A stretch of 64,000 nucleotides of DNA from Oscillospiraceae bacterium (GCA_021201135.1 JAJQGT010000006.1:623548-687547), one strand, 5' to 3'; shown: positions 51,415 through 61,272, counted from the first letter of the stretch. The notes: generated by a model from the sequence alone, not told the origin. Translations and numbers: made by a program.

Positions 51415-54400
51415 TCACCCGTCATCTTCCGGTCCGGCTCGGGTGTCCCCCTTTCGTACGATTCTTGGGATTACGAATTTCCGGTTCCTCACGTCCGGTA
51501 GCCTCTCGTGGGTGCCACCCGGATCCACCCCTTCGCGCAGGGGTTCCTCCACGAGACTCTTCCGTATTCGTGAGATGTTTCTGCACGTTTTCGTGCTTGC
51601 TCCCGCTCCGACGAGCGAGACTAAAATCAGCATTGCGCCGAATTCGTACATGGTTGTGGTGCCGGCTCCGCCGGTTGAGGGGAGTTCGGTCGATTGTGTG
51701 ATTTCGCCAACTTTGTTGGTGACGGTGATGACTCTTCCCTTATCTGCATTGTCGTCTGGGTCATCACTGGTTGAAGCCGTCGTGCCGGTAACGCCGCCTT
51801 GAGTGTCATACTTGGCGGAATCAATGCCATAGGTCGAAGCGGTTTCAACGAAGTAGTAGTTGTAGTAGTAGATAACGTAGTTGCCGTTATCATCAACGTA
51901 AAGAGTGCCGTCAGGGTTGGTCTCATAGACATACTTCGGAAGGTTTTCGATTGTGTAAGACCAATCACCCGAGCCCACAGTATAAACAGCATCGCTATAA
52001 AGCACGCCAGGATTGTCGGTACTAGTAACACCGGTGAGTTGACTGTATGTGTAAGTAGTGCCACCACTCGTCCCGCCACCAGTCCCGGAAGTGAGCGTCC
52101 AAACCGACCAACCGCCTGAAACGTCAATGTTGTAATTGCTAGTGTATGTGTTGCTATTGGAATCGGTATAAGTAACGGTGATTGTTTCACCAGATTGTAC
52201 CACATAGCTAACCACATAGTAAGGGTAAGCCTCATCAGTTGTAAATGTTTCACTTATGGTAGCACTTGACGTCCATCCATTGTACCAACTCTGCTTACTA
52301 GTGTCCCAAGAGTCATTACGGGTCTCGTTAGAGTAAAAAGCATAAATCGCATAATAGCTATAACTTGAAGAACCTGTTACTTTAACCTCAACACTTGCTC
52401 CAAACGGTATACCATCAACATGCGTATAGTTGTCATTTATGTATCCTGACGAACTGCCAAAATATATTGTAGCATTATCGTCATCATCGCCTCCCGAATC
52501 TATCACCATCGCATCTCCGAGGTAATAGTAGAGTTGGAAGGAGGCGTAGGCACTGGAGGCGGGGTCGGTTTCCAAACCGGTGGTCGCATCCACCCATTTC
52601 TTCGTTACCGTTACCGAGGTCGTGGGGATCGGGGTGTTGGTGACTTCGGCGGTGACGCTGGTGGTGCCGAGGTCTATGGCAGAAGTAGCCGCCGAACCAC
52701 TATTTGAAGCCGATGCCGCCCAACCGGAGGGATATACTTCCGGATAAGTGGTCGTATCAGAAGAATATGACCACCAGAAATAGATTATGCTTTGGTCGGT
52801 GCCGGTCACTGCTTCATAGCCGTCGGGGTATGCAATCTCCACGAGGCGATAGGCTTGGTTATAGGTCAAGCCGTCGAAGGAAACGGTGAATCTGCCGTTC
52901 TTGTAGGTGGTGTAAGTAGTGCCGGTGTCTTCCCAGACGTAGGCTTCTTTTGTATCATCATAGACACACACCTGTAGCGAATATTCTGCGCCTTGAAGGC
53001 GGGTGCTTGTATCCGTCGAATCGGTCTTGAGAATGCCCAAGGTCGTAGTCGTGGATTCATAGTTCTTGGCGTATGTGGTATATGAGTACTGACTGAGTAC
53101 GGCATAAAAGTTGTCGCCGATAAGAGTTAAAAGCGTAGATGAATCAGGAAGTGTATAAGTAGTATTGGTATCATCAGCCCAATAGAAATAATAACGGGTT
53201 GAAGTATCAAGGATATAGCCCTCGGGAGCTGTTGTCTCAACAAGATAGTAAAGCATGTTGGCGTTCAAGCTCATGTTTTCCATCGTGATTGTGACAGACC
53301 CGTTTGAACCCGTAGTAACGGTCTTCTCGGTGCTTTTGAAAGTCTTCGTCGAAGTATCATAATAGTAAATCTCAAACGTTGCACCGGGGATAGTCGTGCT
53401 GAAACTGTTACCATCAACCTTAATGAGTGTCAGACTTCCCGATGAGCTCACCGAGCCGGAAGTGGTTGATTCAGTATATGATTCTTGCGGATACAATCTT
53501 CCAGAAGTATGTCCTTCAACTGTTGCCTCATTATATATTCCATTGTTGAATAAATTTTCATAGCCCTTAACTACAGAATAGCTATATTCTACATAAATAG
53601 CAGTAGAATTCGGAATAGAAGCCGAGATAGTGTGAGTGACGTGTGTCGTAGTGCCTGTGCTTTGATCATTAACTTCTTCATACGTCCAGTCAATATCCAA
53701 AAGCTTCTTATAGTAGACTGTGCCGCCATCGGCTATATAAAGGTCGGAGCTGGTATAGTCGGTCAGTTCAGTATACGAATTGGTTCCGGAAAGATAATAA
53801 TATACACCGTCATAAACATAAAGCTCTATAAGCTCATAGAACTTGACAGAACTGCTTCTTAAAGAAAGGATAAAGCCCCACCAACCGTCCTCACTAGTCA
53901 AAACATCATGATTAGCTTGTAGTTTGTCGGTGAAGTCAAGCGTTTCAGCGCCTGAAGCAAGGTCTTCCCCGTCAAGGTTTATGACGATACTGAAGTCAAG
54001 AATATTGTTGTCGCTATCGTAGGTATAGCCTTTGACAACGGTATTATCAACTGCGGTAACAGTATGGGTGATTTTCTGCGTCTGGTCGACGCCTACAGGA
54101 TTCCCAGTACCAATAGTTACTTCGGCATAGTTTTTGTATTCCTTAGCATTTAAAGCTGTATTTACATTAAAATCGGTTATGTAACATGTGTAAGTAACAA
54201 TTATATACCCGGGCTTGGTTAGCGAGGAGTAAGCATCTTCTAGAATTGTTACTGTTACATCCTGACCAGTTTGAGAAGCGGTAATTTTATCATTGCTTGA
54301 TACCCAATTAGAGCTATCACCGGTTATAGAACTTATATCCGTCGTCTCATACGAAACAGTCGCCGAATCCAATGTGATGCCATTCGGAATCGTATCAACA

Positions 54401-57400
54401 ATCGTTATATCGCCACTTGTGGTGTCATCAATGCGGACATATACCTTCCATGTAACAATACCTGTGGAAGTGGTATGGTAGGTAGTGCCGGCATTGCCGT
54501 TGCCGTCAGCTTTATAAACGGAGTTGTATTCGGTGTGGCTGTCGGAAGACGAGAGATTGCCCGTCTTGACGGTGTTCCAATAGGTACGGGAGGTTGTGAT
54601 ATTAGTGGTGTTTGCTGTGGTGGTATACCCAAGGGTGATGTCTCCGGAATACTCAACATCTTCGGTAAAAAGAATTTCAAATGCTGTGTAGAGATCATCT
54701 GATACCAGCTCAGAAGACGACACCCACTTACCGGAGGATATATCATAGGCATAGAGAGTGTAGCTTGTCGATGGAATAGCATAGGTTCCTATTGTAATGC
54801 CATCCTCAAGAGTGGCAAAGAATGCTGTAATCTGGGCATAGGTGAACCACTGATATGTCGAGCCTATGCCTTGGGTGTACGACTGATAATCGCCGCTATA
54901 GGTGCCTATGTAGTCATAGATTGCGGTACCCGCCGAGATGCCGTCCGTGGGGATGGTGATAGTTGATGTCCAATTAAGGTCAACGTAAGTGTTGGTTGTA
55001 GTGCCATTAGTTACTTGCGAAGTACTTCCAGTGCTGTCAAATGTCTTTGAAACACTGCCGTTTCCTTCCGACTTACTGCCGGAGACGGTGGTGCTGTCGG
55101 TGGTGATTTTATTATCATCCTTATCGGTGACTTCCACTTCATTTGTAACGCTCACGGTTTCACCGAGACCAACGCTAACGGAAGTTGTGTAGGTGATGGT
55201 GTAGGAATTGGTATTCTCGCCGTTAGAATCACCAAGGAACTGGATGCCGATTATTGTTTTTTCGTCAGTGTCATAGACATACTTCCAGTCGGCATTTTCG
55301 CCCGGAGTTGTTGTAGTGCTGGAAACTGTCAAATTTTCAGCATCCGCAAACATATCATCATAGAAGATATAGCCGGCAATATCCGAGTTATAGGGATTGA
55401 CCGATATCGTCCATGTGATGGTGCTATCTCTGTCATAACTACCGGTTTTGTCGACGACCGACGTGGAAACATACTTCGAGTAAGTAACAGTGTCGCTGAT
55501 ATTCTCGTCGGTAACTGTAGCCGTTGCGGTGTTCTTAAGTGTTGCAGCAATCTCGGAAGATTCCGGGTCAAAAGTGACTGTATAGGTTATCTTGTATACT
55601 ATACCGGAACTAGAGCCCGCAAGGGTTATAGTATAGCCCGTATCCGAAATAGTTGTATCAGTTGCCGAGGTATTTTGATATTCTCCATATTCAACATAAC
55701 TATAATTTCCAGTGTTGATAACTGTCACTGTAGCTTTAGTAATTCCATCAATCTTTATGCTCGTTATATCTTCGTCGGTAAGTCCCGAGCCGGAAATTGA
55801 AAGCAGGTCGGACAAAGTAATTTCCTTGCCGTCGGTGCCCTTTTCAGAATATACCGTGACAGTATAGGTAATCGAGTTGGTCGTTACATCATAGCTCCCC
55901 GCCGACTTGCTGACACTGATATCCGAATCCCAAGACTTGTTGCCATCGGTTGTTATTTTGGAAGCTTCAATTACTATTTCCTGTTGGTCTTTATACTCGA
56001 TTACTATCTGATCATTGCTATCTGTATCGCCGTAAATTGCTTCAAATGTGATGTAACCGTCATACGGTGACCCGCTTGTGTCGACATCATCTGCATCAAA
56101 TTTTAAAACAATATAGTAGTTTCCACTGTCATCCTTTACAAACATATACTCGAAGTCTATAAAACTACCAACTGAGCTCTTGTACCATGTGTCCAAGCTA
56201 GCTCCCGGAGTAACTCCGTCAGGAAGAGCAACTGCGAGGTAATAACTATTACCATCTATCGTTGCGCCTGATAAATTTGAAAAATTCAATATAAGCGGGA
56301 CATGAATATAGGAATCGGAATCTTTATAGTATGCGGTACCATTTGGGCTCCAAGTTACTGTAACGCCGCTTATTGAAGAAAGTTCAGTATATGTTCCCTC
56401 ATTATTATCAACAGTCAGAGTGACAGTGCTATCCTCCACCACCATAACCCCATACGGGTCATACCCGACGGTTTCGGCGAAGTAATAATACACTTCGTCT
56501 GTCAAGACATCTATTTTGTTATACTCCTCAGCAGTGAGGGTCAGGGTGCCGGCGTCTTCTTCGGCGTAAATCTGCTCCCAGACTGACAGAAGGGCGTTCC
56601 AGACCGACTCAGCGGTGGCGGTATCGCCTGTGCCGAGAGTCATGGCATAGTCATAAAGCTCGGTCACTTGCGTGACGTAGTCGGCGGAGGCAGTGGCGGT
56701 CAGAAGAACAGTCTCCTCTTCGGTTTCTTCAGTTTCTTCTGTTTCCTCAGTCTCGGTTTCATCGGCTTCGGTCTCATCGACGATAACCTCCTCCGCAACA
56801 TCTTCGGTTACTTCTTCGGATTCGATTTCTTCTATGGTTTCAGCGGTGTAAGTCACGGTGACATCGGTCACGTTGGCATATCCGAGTACTACGGGAGTAA
56901 TCTCGGTTTCGGAACCCGCAGAAAGAGCGACGATTTCGTTCTGGGTCGCGATTTCAGTCGCTGTGCTATAGGTCACGACGGCGACGGTGTCGGTTGAGTT
57001 GCCATCGGTGTCGGTAATGGTGCAGTTGCCCTGAATTACTGTGATAGTTTGTGCTGTTTCGTCAATAGATACGACTATTGCGATTATGTTTGCTCTGCCG
57101 TCGGCATCGGTATCGATGAAGGCTACATCGCCGGTTGAAGGGCTGTATGTGTCGACAGTCTGATAGTATCCGAGTGTTGTCAAATCGACCGACCAAGCAT
57201 AAGCTCCGGAATTGTATGTAAAGTCTTCGGCTATGCCGGCGTAATCGAGACAGAAAGCGACAAACAGCGAATCCCAGTCGGAATATTCGCTCCCGTAGTA
57301 CAGACCGCCGTACCATGCGCCATAGCGGGTGTAGCCCATTTTGGTGGTGCCGTCATCGGCGAGGGTGTAGTTGGCTGTTGATTCGGTATAGCCGAGCTGA

Positions 57401-57960
57401 GAATAAGCGATATTGATAATATCGGTTCGCAAATCTCCCATAAGCTCGGGAAGAGTCGCCTCCCAGACAGTGGCCTCTTCAACGTCGGCTTCGAGGTCAA
57501 CGAGGCAGTCGGTCGTGTGGGTGTGCTCCTCCAACTCACAAACAAGAGTTTTCTCATAACATTCGTCAGTGTGGGTATGTCCTTCTGATTCTTCAAGCTC
57601 GCAAATCAAAACTTTTTGTGTTTCATAGCAAGCTTCGGTATGAGTGTGCTCCTCGGACTCTTCCATTCCGCAGACAAGAACCTGCTGTTCTTCATAACAC
57701 TCGTCAGTATGAGTATGACCTTTCGATTCTTCCAGACCACAAATCAAAGTATATTCGTAACAATCATCAGTGTGGACATGCTCTTCATAACCGCAATATG
57801 TCTCGTTGGTTATCGCAATGCCATGCAAACGGAGTTGCCAATAGACAGTGAGAGACACAACAATCGCCAAAACAAGCAAAACAGACCCAAGCACTCTTCG
57901 ACTATGTCGATCGTGCCTGAATCTATCCATGTAGATTAGCATCGTGTTTCTCATACTCAT
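51415..57960 (-). CDS. Giant LPxTG surface adhesin with Cys/His repeats, pseudo-CHAP domain and Cna-B-like domains
   Basis: About 2,180 residues. In order (numbering of the track ORF): a membrane/signal helix (29-45); five C-x(5-9)-HxH-x3-C repeats (60-156, for example CGLEESKGHTHTDEC); a CHAP/NlpC-like domain (183-330) whose catalytic positions are changed; an acidic E/T/D stretch (about 390-430); many beta-sandwich repeats; at least three Cna-B/SpaA domains, one with 'LTLIKVDG' and E box 'YYLVETTAPEGY'; sorting signal LPSTGG at about 2097; a membrane helix; and an unusual 50-residue tail encoded by repeat DNA. It is probably the pilus tip or wall adhesin. ATG 57960 follows GAAAGG; the GTG at 57972 overlaps that site. 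Confidence 0.85.
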   Translation of the reverse strand: MSMRNTMLIYMDRFRHDRHSRRVLGSVLLVLAIVVSLTVYWQLRLHGIAITNETYCGYEEHVHTDDCYEYTLICGLEESKGHTHTDECYEEQQVLVCGMEESEEHTHTEACYETQKVLICELEESEGHTHTDECYEKTLVCELEEHTHTTDCLVDLEADVEEATVWEATLPELMGDLRTDIINIAYSQLGYTESTANYTLADDGTTKMGYTRYGAWYGGLYYGSEYSDWDSLFVAFCLDYAGIAEDFTYNSGAYAWSVDLTTLGYYQTVDTYSPSTGDVAFIDTDADGRANIIAIVVSIDETAQTITVIQGNCTITDTDGNSTDTVAVVTYSTATEIATQNEIVALSAGSETEITPVVLGYANVTDVTVTYTAETIEEIESEEVTEDVAEEVIVDETEADETETEETEETEETEEETVLLTATASADYVTQVTELYDYAMTLGTGDTATAESVWNALLSVWEQIYAEEDAGTLTLTAEEYNKIDVLTDEVYYYFAETVGYDPYGVMVVEDSTVTLTVDNNEGTYTELSSISGVTVTWSPNGTAYYKDSDSYIHVPLILNFSNLSGATIDGNSYYLAVALPDGVTPGASLDTWYKSSVGSFIDFEYMFVKDDSGNYYIVLKFDADDVDTSGSPYDGYITFEAIYGDTDSNDQIVIEYKDQQEIVIEASKITTDGNKSWDSDISVSKSAGSYDVTTNSITYTVTVYSEKGTDGKEITLSDLLSISGSGLTDEDITSIKIDGITKATVTVINTGNYSYVEYGEYQNTSATDTTISDTGYTITLAGSSSGIVYKITYTVTFDPESSEIAATLKNTATATVTDENISDTVTYSKYVSTSVVDKTGSYDRDSTITWTISVNPYNSDIAGYIFYDDMFADAENLTVSSTTTTPGENADWKYVYDTDEKTIIGIQFLGDSNGENTNSYTITYTTSVSVGLGETVSVTNEVEVTDKDDNKITTDSTTVSGSKSEGNGSVSKTFDSTGSTSQVTNGTTTNTYVDLNWTSTITIPTDGISAGTAIYDYIGTYSGDYQSYTQGIGSTYQWFTYAQITAFFATLEDGITIGTYAIPSTSYTLYAYDISSGKWVSSSELVSDDLYTAFEILFTEDVEYSGDITLGYTTTANTTNITTSRTYWNTVKTGNLSSSDSHTEYNSVYKADGNGNAGTTYHTTSTGIVTWKVYVRIDDTTSGDITIVDTIPNGITLDSATVSYETTDISSITGDSSNWVSSNDKITASQTGQDVTVTILEDAYSSLTKPGYIIVTYTCYITDFNVNTALNAKEYKNYAEVTIGTGNPVGVDQTQKITHTVTAVDNTVVKGYTYDSDNNILDFSIVINLDGEDLASGAETLDFTDKLQANHDVLTSEDGWWGFILSLRSSSVKFYELIELYVYDGVYYYLSGTNSYTELTDYTSSDLYIADGGTVYYKKLLDIDWTYEEVNDQSTGTTTHVTHTISASIPNSTAIYVEYSYSVVKGYENLFNNGIYNEATVEGHTSGRLYPQESYTESTTSGSVSSSGSLTLIKVDGNSFSTTIPGATFEIYYYDTSTKTFKSTEKTVTTGSNGSVTITMENMSLNANMLYYLVETTAPEGYILDTSTRYYFYWADDTNTTYTLPDSSTLLTLIGDNFYAVLSQYSYTTYAKNYESTTTTLGILKTDSTDTSTRLQGAEYSLQVCVYDDTKEAYVWEDTGTTYTTYKNGRFTVSFDGLTYNQAYRLVEIAYPDGYEAVTGTDQSIIYFWWSYSSDTTTYPEVYPSGWAASASNSGSAATSAIDLGTTSVTAEVTNTPIPTTSVTVTKKWVDATTGLETDPASSAYASFQLYYYLGDAMVIDSGGDDDDNATIYFGSSSGYINDNYTHVDGIPFGASVEVKVTGSSSYSYYAIYAFYSNETRNDSWDTSKQSWYNGWTSSATISETFTTDEAYPYYVVSYVVQSGETITVTYTDSNSNTYTSNYNIDVSGGWSVWTLTSGTGGGTSGGTTYTYSQLTGVTSTDNPGVLYSDAVYTVGSGDWSYTIENLPKYVYETNPDGTLYVDDNGNYVIYYYNYYFVETASTYGIDSAKYDTQGGVTGTTASTSDDPDDNADKGRVITVTNKVGEITQSTELPSTGGAGTTTMYEFGAMLILVSLVGAGASTKTCRNISRIRKSLVEEPLREGVDPGGTHERLPDVRNRKFVIPRIVRKGDTRAGPEDDG

Positions 57961-58150
57961 CGCGCCTTTCACACTCGATTGGTACTACCTAACCTAACGT
58001 AATAATGATGAGTCCTACATCTTCATAATATGTCACGTCAAGAAAATTTAGCCAGTTACAGCATGATTTTTTAACCTTGTGTTCATCTGTTCATATCATT
58101 ATATCACAATATGCAGATTAATGCAAGTGCAAAATGAAGGAAATCAGAGT
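57961..58150. other. Intergenic region before the adhesin gene
   Basis: AT-rich, 190 bp. I see no clear promoter hexamers, hairpin or short ORF here. Confidence 0.4.
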
Positions 58151-59341
58151 TTAGTTCTTTCCCAACGACTTCGCCTCGGCAATGAGCTTATGGCGGTTGG
58201 TGATGCTTTTATAAATAAGGCGGTAGATAACGCCGACAGGCAGGAGAAATCGGTGGCGATAGAAGAACGGGTAATTATCTTTGAACACGCTCAGGTCGGG
58301 AAAAATTCGGTGCCACACATATTTTAGCTTTGTCCGGAATGTAACTTCCCTGCCCGATTCCATGGTTTGCAGTTTGCTTTGGACATTGTTTTGAACCGTC
58401 CCGTAGGTGCCTGAGCTCGAGAAGCCGAAGAGCATTTGCGATTCGCTGTCGTTGAGGGTGGTTTTAAGGAAACGCTCAGGGTCTGCAAAAATCTTTTGGC
58501 TGAGGGTGCGGGTTTCCTCCTCAAAATCAGAAATACCGAGTTTGCGGAGCTCGTCTGATATATAATCCCAATCCATGCTCTCGCCCTTTGCGTTGTTATA
58601 AACATACTTGTTGTAAACATAGCAGTCGAGCAGAGAGCGCAAGCCGGTGCCGCCTGCACGATGGTGCTTGCAGGAATGGGCGGTGAAGTAGACATAAAAA
58701 TCCTCGTCGCTGAGATGATAGCCGAAGCTGTTATCTCCGTCGGGAATTGCCCGACTCCAGATATCCTCATAATACTTCTGCCAGGAAGGGTCTTGCTGAC
58801 TGCCGAACAACGAGATGTGCATTTCGAAGTTATAAACCGGCTTTTTGTGATAGGCGTCGTGATTGCCCTGTTTGTAGCTTTCGGCACTGTAGCCGCGACT
58901 GAGAAACCAGTCGTGAACCTCGCGACGATGCGCCGAATCAAAGAGAATGTCGTTGTCCGCCATCTGGCGCATTTCGGGATTCGGGTACAAATCCTTCAGA
59001 ATAATACCCTTGAGAGGCATGTATCTGATTCCGGACTCATTTAAAAAAGAAAGAACCTGCTCGCGCTCAACGTCGAACAGGAGGTTTTTATAAATCGCAA
59101 TATCCTTTTCTTCCGCCCATTTTTTAAAAAGCTCCGTTTCGGGAAGCTTTCCGCCGTACGCGTCCTCGAGAGCCATGCAGGAAATCGCCGTCAGACTATG
59201 AAAAGAGCTCATGGAGTGAACACCTTCAAGGTTCATACTCTCCACGAGCTCGAGCTCAGGCACAATTCCGTTCACGGCACAGCCGGAAAGGTAGAGGAGA
59301 TTTTGGGCGGCGGATTGCTGAAGGTCGTTGTTCGTTGTCAT
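58151..59341 (-). CDS. Nucleotidyltransferase-family protein (NTP_transf_5-like)
   Basis: A 396-residue cytosolic protein. 'IRYMPLKGIILKDLYPNPEMRQMADNDIL' contains the KG and D-x-D pattern of the NTP_transf_5 nucleotidyltransferase group, and 'YHKKPVYNFEMHISLF' a third acidic position (E-x-H). Such genes are common in polysaccharide and surface-glycan loci, but their reaction is not settled. A clean AAGGAGACG ribosome site precedes the ATG. It ends the polysaccharide locus on the side of the pilus genes and is intact, in contrast to its upstream neighbours. Confidence 0.8.
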   Translation of the reverse strand: MTTNNDLQQSAAQNLLYLSGCAVNGIVPELELVESMNLEGVHSMSSFHSLTAISCMALEDAYGGKLPETELFKKWAEEKDIAIYKNLLFDVEREQVLSFLNESGIRYMPLKGIILKDLYPNPEMRQMADNDILFDSAHRREVHDWFLSRGYSAESYKQGNHDAYHKKPVYNFEMHISLFGSQQDPSWQKYYEDIWSRAIPDGDNSFGYHLSDEDFYVYFTAHSCKHHRAGGTGLRSLLDCYVYNKYVYNNAKGESMDWDYISDELRKLGISDFEEETRTLSQKIFADPERFLKTTLNDSESQMLFGFSSSGTYGTVQNNVQSKLQTMESGREVTFRTKLKYVWHRIFPDLSVFKDNYPFFYRHRFLLPVGVIYRLIYKSITNRHKLIAEAKSLGKN

Positions 59342-59431
59342 TGGAACGTCTCCTTGATTATGTTTTAATTTATTGTACCACAGAATTTGAGATAAATCAA
59401 GGGCTTATTTAAAATTTTGAGTTAAAACATG

Positions 59432-59794
59432 TCACGAACGCAGTGCAATTATAACCAAACAAATTAAAATAAACACCACAATCACATACTTTAAAACTTT
59501 ATTAAGTTTTCTGTAGCCTTTGGAATTACTGCGGTCAGTGCTATTATCGCTCTGATAAATCCGAGCTAGTCTGCTGTCATAATCTTTGGAATTACTGCGG
59601 TCAGTGCTATTATCGCTTGAAACGTTGCTGTCAGAAACATCCATGGGTGTTGAGACACTCTCAACATCGACCTGCTGGGAAGCGCCTCCAACATATTCAC
59701 TGTGTTTAACACGGTGTTGATTCATAGATTCTTCAATAGCCTTCTGAACCCTTTGCTTTATGTACTCCTCGTTTATGCCGTATGATGTCCACAA
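59432..59794 (-). pseudogene. DUF2726-like C-terminal remnant with a membrane tail
   Basis: The ORF (120 aa) ends with one membrane helix (VLKYVIVVFILICLVIIAL). Its frame extends upstream to a TGA near 59850, and the preceding codons read 'KVKNICEEAGLPIITLWTSYGINEEYI', then beyond the TGA 'HLQSDRRN', which looks like the end of a DUF2726-type domain interrupted by an in-frame stop. The N-terminal part is absent and the neighbouring acyltransferase remnant begins right there. The middle is a low-complexity Ser/Asp stretch made of two copies of SDNSTDRSNSK. Probably a truncated gene; the family assignment is tentative. Confidence 0.5.
59518..59617. repeat. Two 34-bp direct repeats inside the small ORF
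   Basis: Identical copies at 59518-59551 and 59584-59617 (period 66 bp, 22 codons, so in frame) encode the repeated SDNSTDRSNSK. Confidence 0.9.
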
Positions 59795-59882
59795 CGTGAT
59801 TATAGGTAGTCCCGCTTCTTCGCAAATATTCTTGACTTTTGTATCTCAGTTCCTGCGGTCGCTTTGCAGATGCGATTTCTGC

Positions 59883-60340
59883 TTACAGGATATATTTTCT
59901 CAAAGGCTTTATCAGCGACATTACCCACGAGGCGATAAACGAACATACTACGAAAAACAGGCAGAACGCCAATGTTGCCAATGGATAAAGTGAAAAGTCC
60001 AGAGGGGTGATTTTAACTACCCTATACACAAATTGAATAAATACAGGGTGAACCAAATACACTCCAAAGCAAAGACGATCTATCTTCCATATTATTGCAG
60101 CCTTAGATTCAGTAATCCCATCTTGATCAACATTCTTGAAAGCCACAAAAATCAGTGCCGCCAAGACAGCGGTCAATGGACTGTCGTACGATGCCAACAC
60201 ACTTGAGGCTAAATCAAAGTAATCAGCAACTACAAACACTCGAGTATTAAGCCACGCCACACAAACGTTCGCTAAAATGCGTAGGTAGCTAACGCTTACT
60301 TAGTCTCTATTCTCATTTCTTTGTCAAGCCCCTTTTTCAT
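59883..60340 (-). pseudogene. Acyltransferase_3-family remnant
   Basis: The C-terminal frame (59883-60260 and upstream to about 60300) holds 'DRLCFGVYLVHPVFIQFVYR', the typical end of membrane O-acyltransferases, and three or so helices. Upstream in the same frame lies 'SYLRILANVCVAWLNTR', which resembles the first helix of the family, and a start MKKGLDKEMRIETK occurs in another frame at 60340. So N-terminus and C-terminus are joined by an internal deletion of roughly 200 codons plus a frameshift. Intact proteins O-acylate cell-surface glycans. Not expected to function. Confidence 0.7.
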
Positions 60341-60366
60341 ATTTTTTAGTTTTCTTTTTGTACTCT

Positions 60367-60842
60367 TTAAGGTCTTTTTTCAAACGAGGAAATCATCCAC
60401 TCTATGAATTCTCTTACAGCTCCATCTCCACCATTACGTCTAGCTACGAAATCTGATACTTCTTTTACTTCCCTCACAGCATCAGCAGGGCAACCTACAA
60501 TTCCGCCTGCTTCTTTGATTGGAGTCATACACGACAAATCATTTATATCATCGCCAATGTAAGCAACCTCGGACAGGTCATCCGTCAATTCCTTTAATTT
60601 TTCTATTTTGTTACTTACACCTTGGCAAACCTCTGAAATCCCAAGTTCTTTACAACGATTTAGGACAATATCTGATTTGCGTCCCGTGATAATCACAGAA
60701 GTAATACCGGCAGGAATCAGAATGTCATGTATTCCACAACCGTCTTTTATATTAAATGCCTTGCAAAATTCCCCCGGTATCACTCATATATTTTCCCATC
60801 GGTGAGCGTCCCATCAACGTCCATTACTAAGTGTTTAATCAT
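60367..60842 (-). pseudogene. HAD-family phosphatase (KdsC-like) with two frameshifts
   Basis: From ATG 60842 the frame reads MIKHLVMDVDGTLTDGKIY (HAD motif I, DxDGT), then stops. The rest is open in a different frame: 'GEFCKAFNIKDGCGIHDIL', 'ITSVIITGRKSDIV', 'EVAYIGDDINDLSCM' and 'VGCPADAV', matching KdsC/YrbI-type phosphatases of sugar-nucleotide pathways. Joining them needs two more bases in ATATATG and one fewer G in GGGGG. Both sites are simple repeats, so slippage, phase variation or sequencing error are all possible. It follows the glycosyltransferase fragment by 28 bp. Confidence 0.8.
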
Positions 60843-60869
60843 ATTTTGCTGCCCTTAAAATCATGTCAC

Positions 60870-61272
60870 TCAAGGCTCAGAAAAGTAATAACCTTTAATT
60901 TTTTCTGTAATGTCCATCGTATGGAAAAGTTTATGAGCGACGCCTTCAACTTTAATTCTGAAAGAACTTTTTTTCTTATCATATTCGCGGCAACAACTTC
61001 CCATCCCATCTTCAAATCGATAACACACGATATCAGGATTTATCTTCCAACAAGAATTAAATATACAATCAGGTAGCGCGCCATAACCATTAAACAAAAA
61101 AACATCATATTTTCTCGTGATAGGGGATCCTATGATTGATTTAATAGCCTTTTGCGGGCAAGCCAAAGTCCAGAGCCAAACAAAATATTTCGGAAATTTT
61201 TGTATTTCAGAATACATTTTTCCGCATCGAGTCAGTAAAGTTTCCGCTAAATAAACATTCGAAAACAGTTTT
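60870..61272 (-). pseudogene. Polysialyltransferase-like glycosyltransferase, C-terminal fragment
   Basis: From the junction at 61267-61272 the frame reads 'KLFSNVYLAETLLTRCGKMY' ... 'YDVFLFNGYGALPDCIFNSC' ... 'PDIVCYRFEDGMGS' ... 'TEKIKGYYFSEP' stop. The 'FNGYGALPDCIFN' and 'YRFEDG' blocks resemble bacterial polysialyltransferase/LPS-sialyltransferase-like proteins. There is no start: the track ORF's first 50 residues come from the antisense of the GT8 gene. The matching N-terminus is at 63310-63485 on the other strand. It stops early at 'FSEP', where family members normally continue. Confidence 0.65.

Noticed and set aside
51627-52253. Thr/Leu-rich minus-strand ORF (208 aa)
   Set aside because: Out-of-frame reading of the repetitive giant adhesin gene.
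58324-58941. 205-residue minus-strand ORF
   Set aside because: Out-of-frame shadow of the nucleotidyltransferase-family gene.
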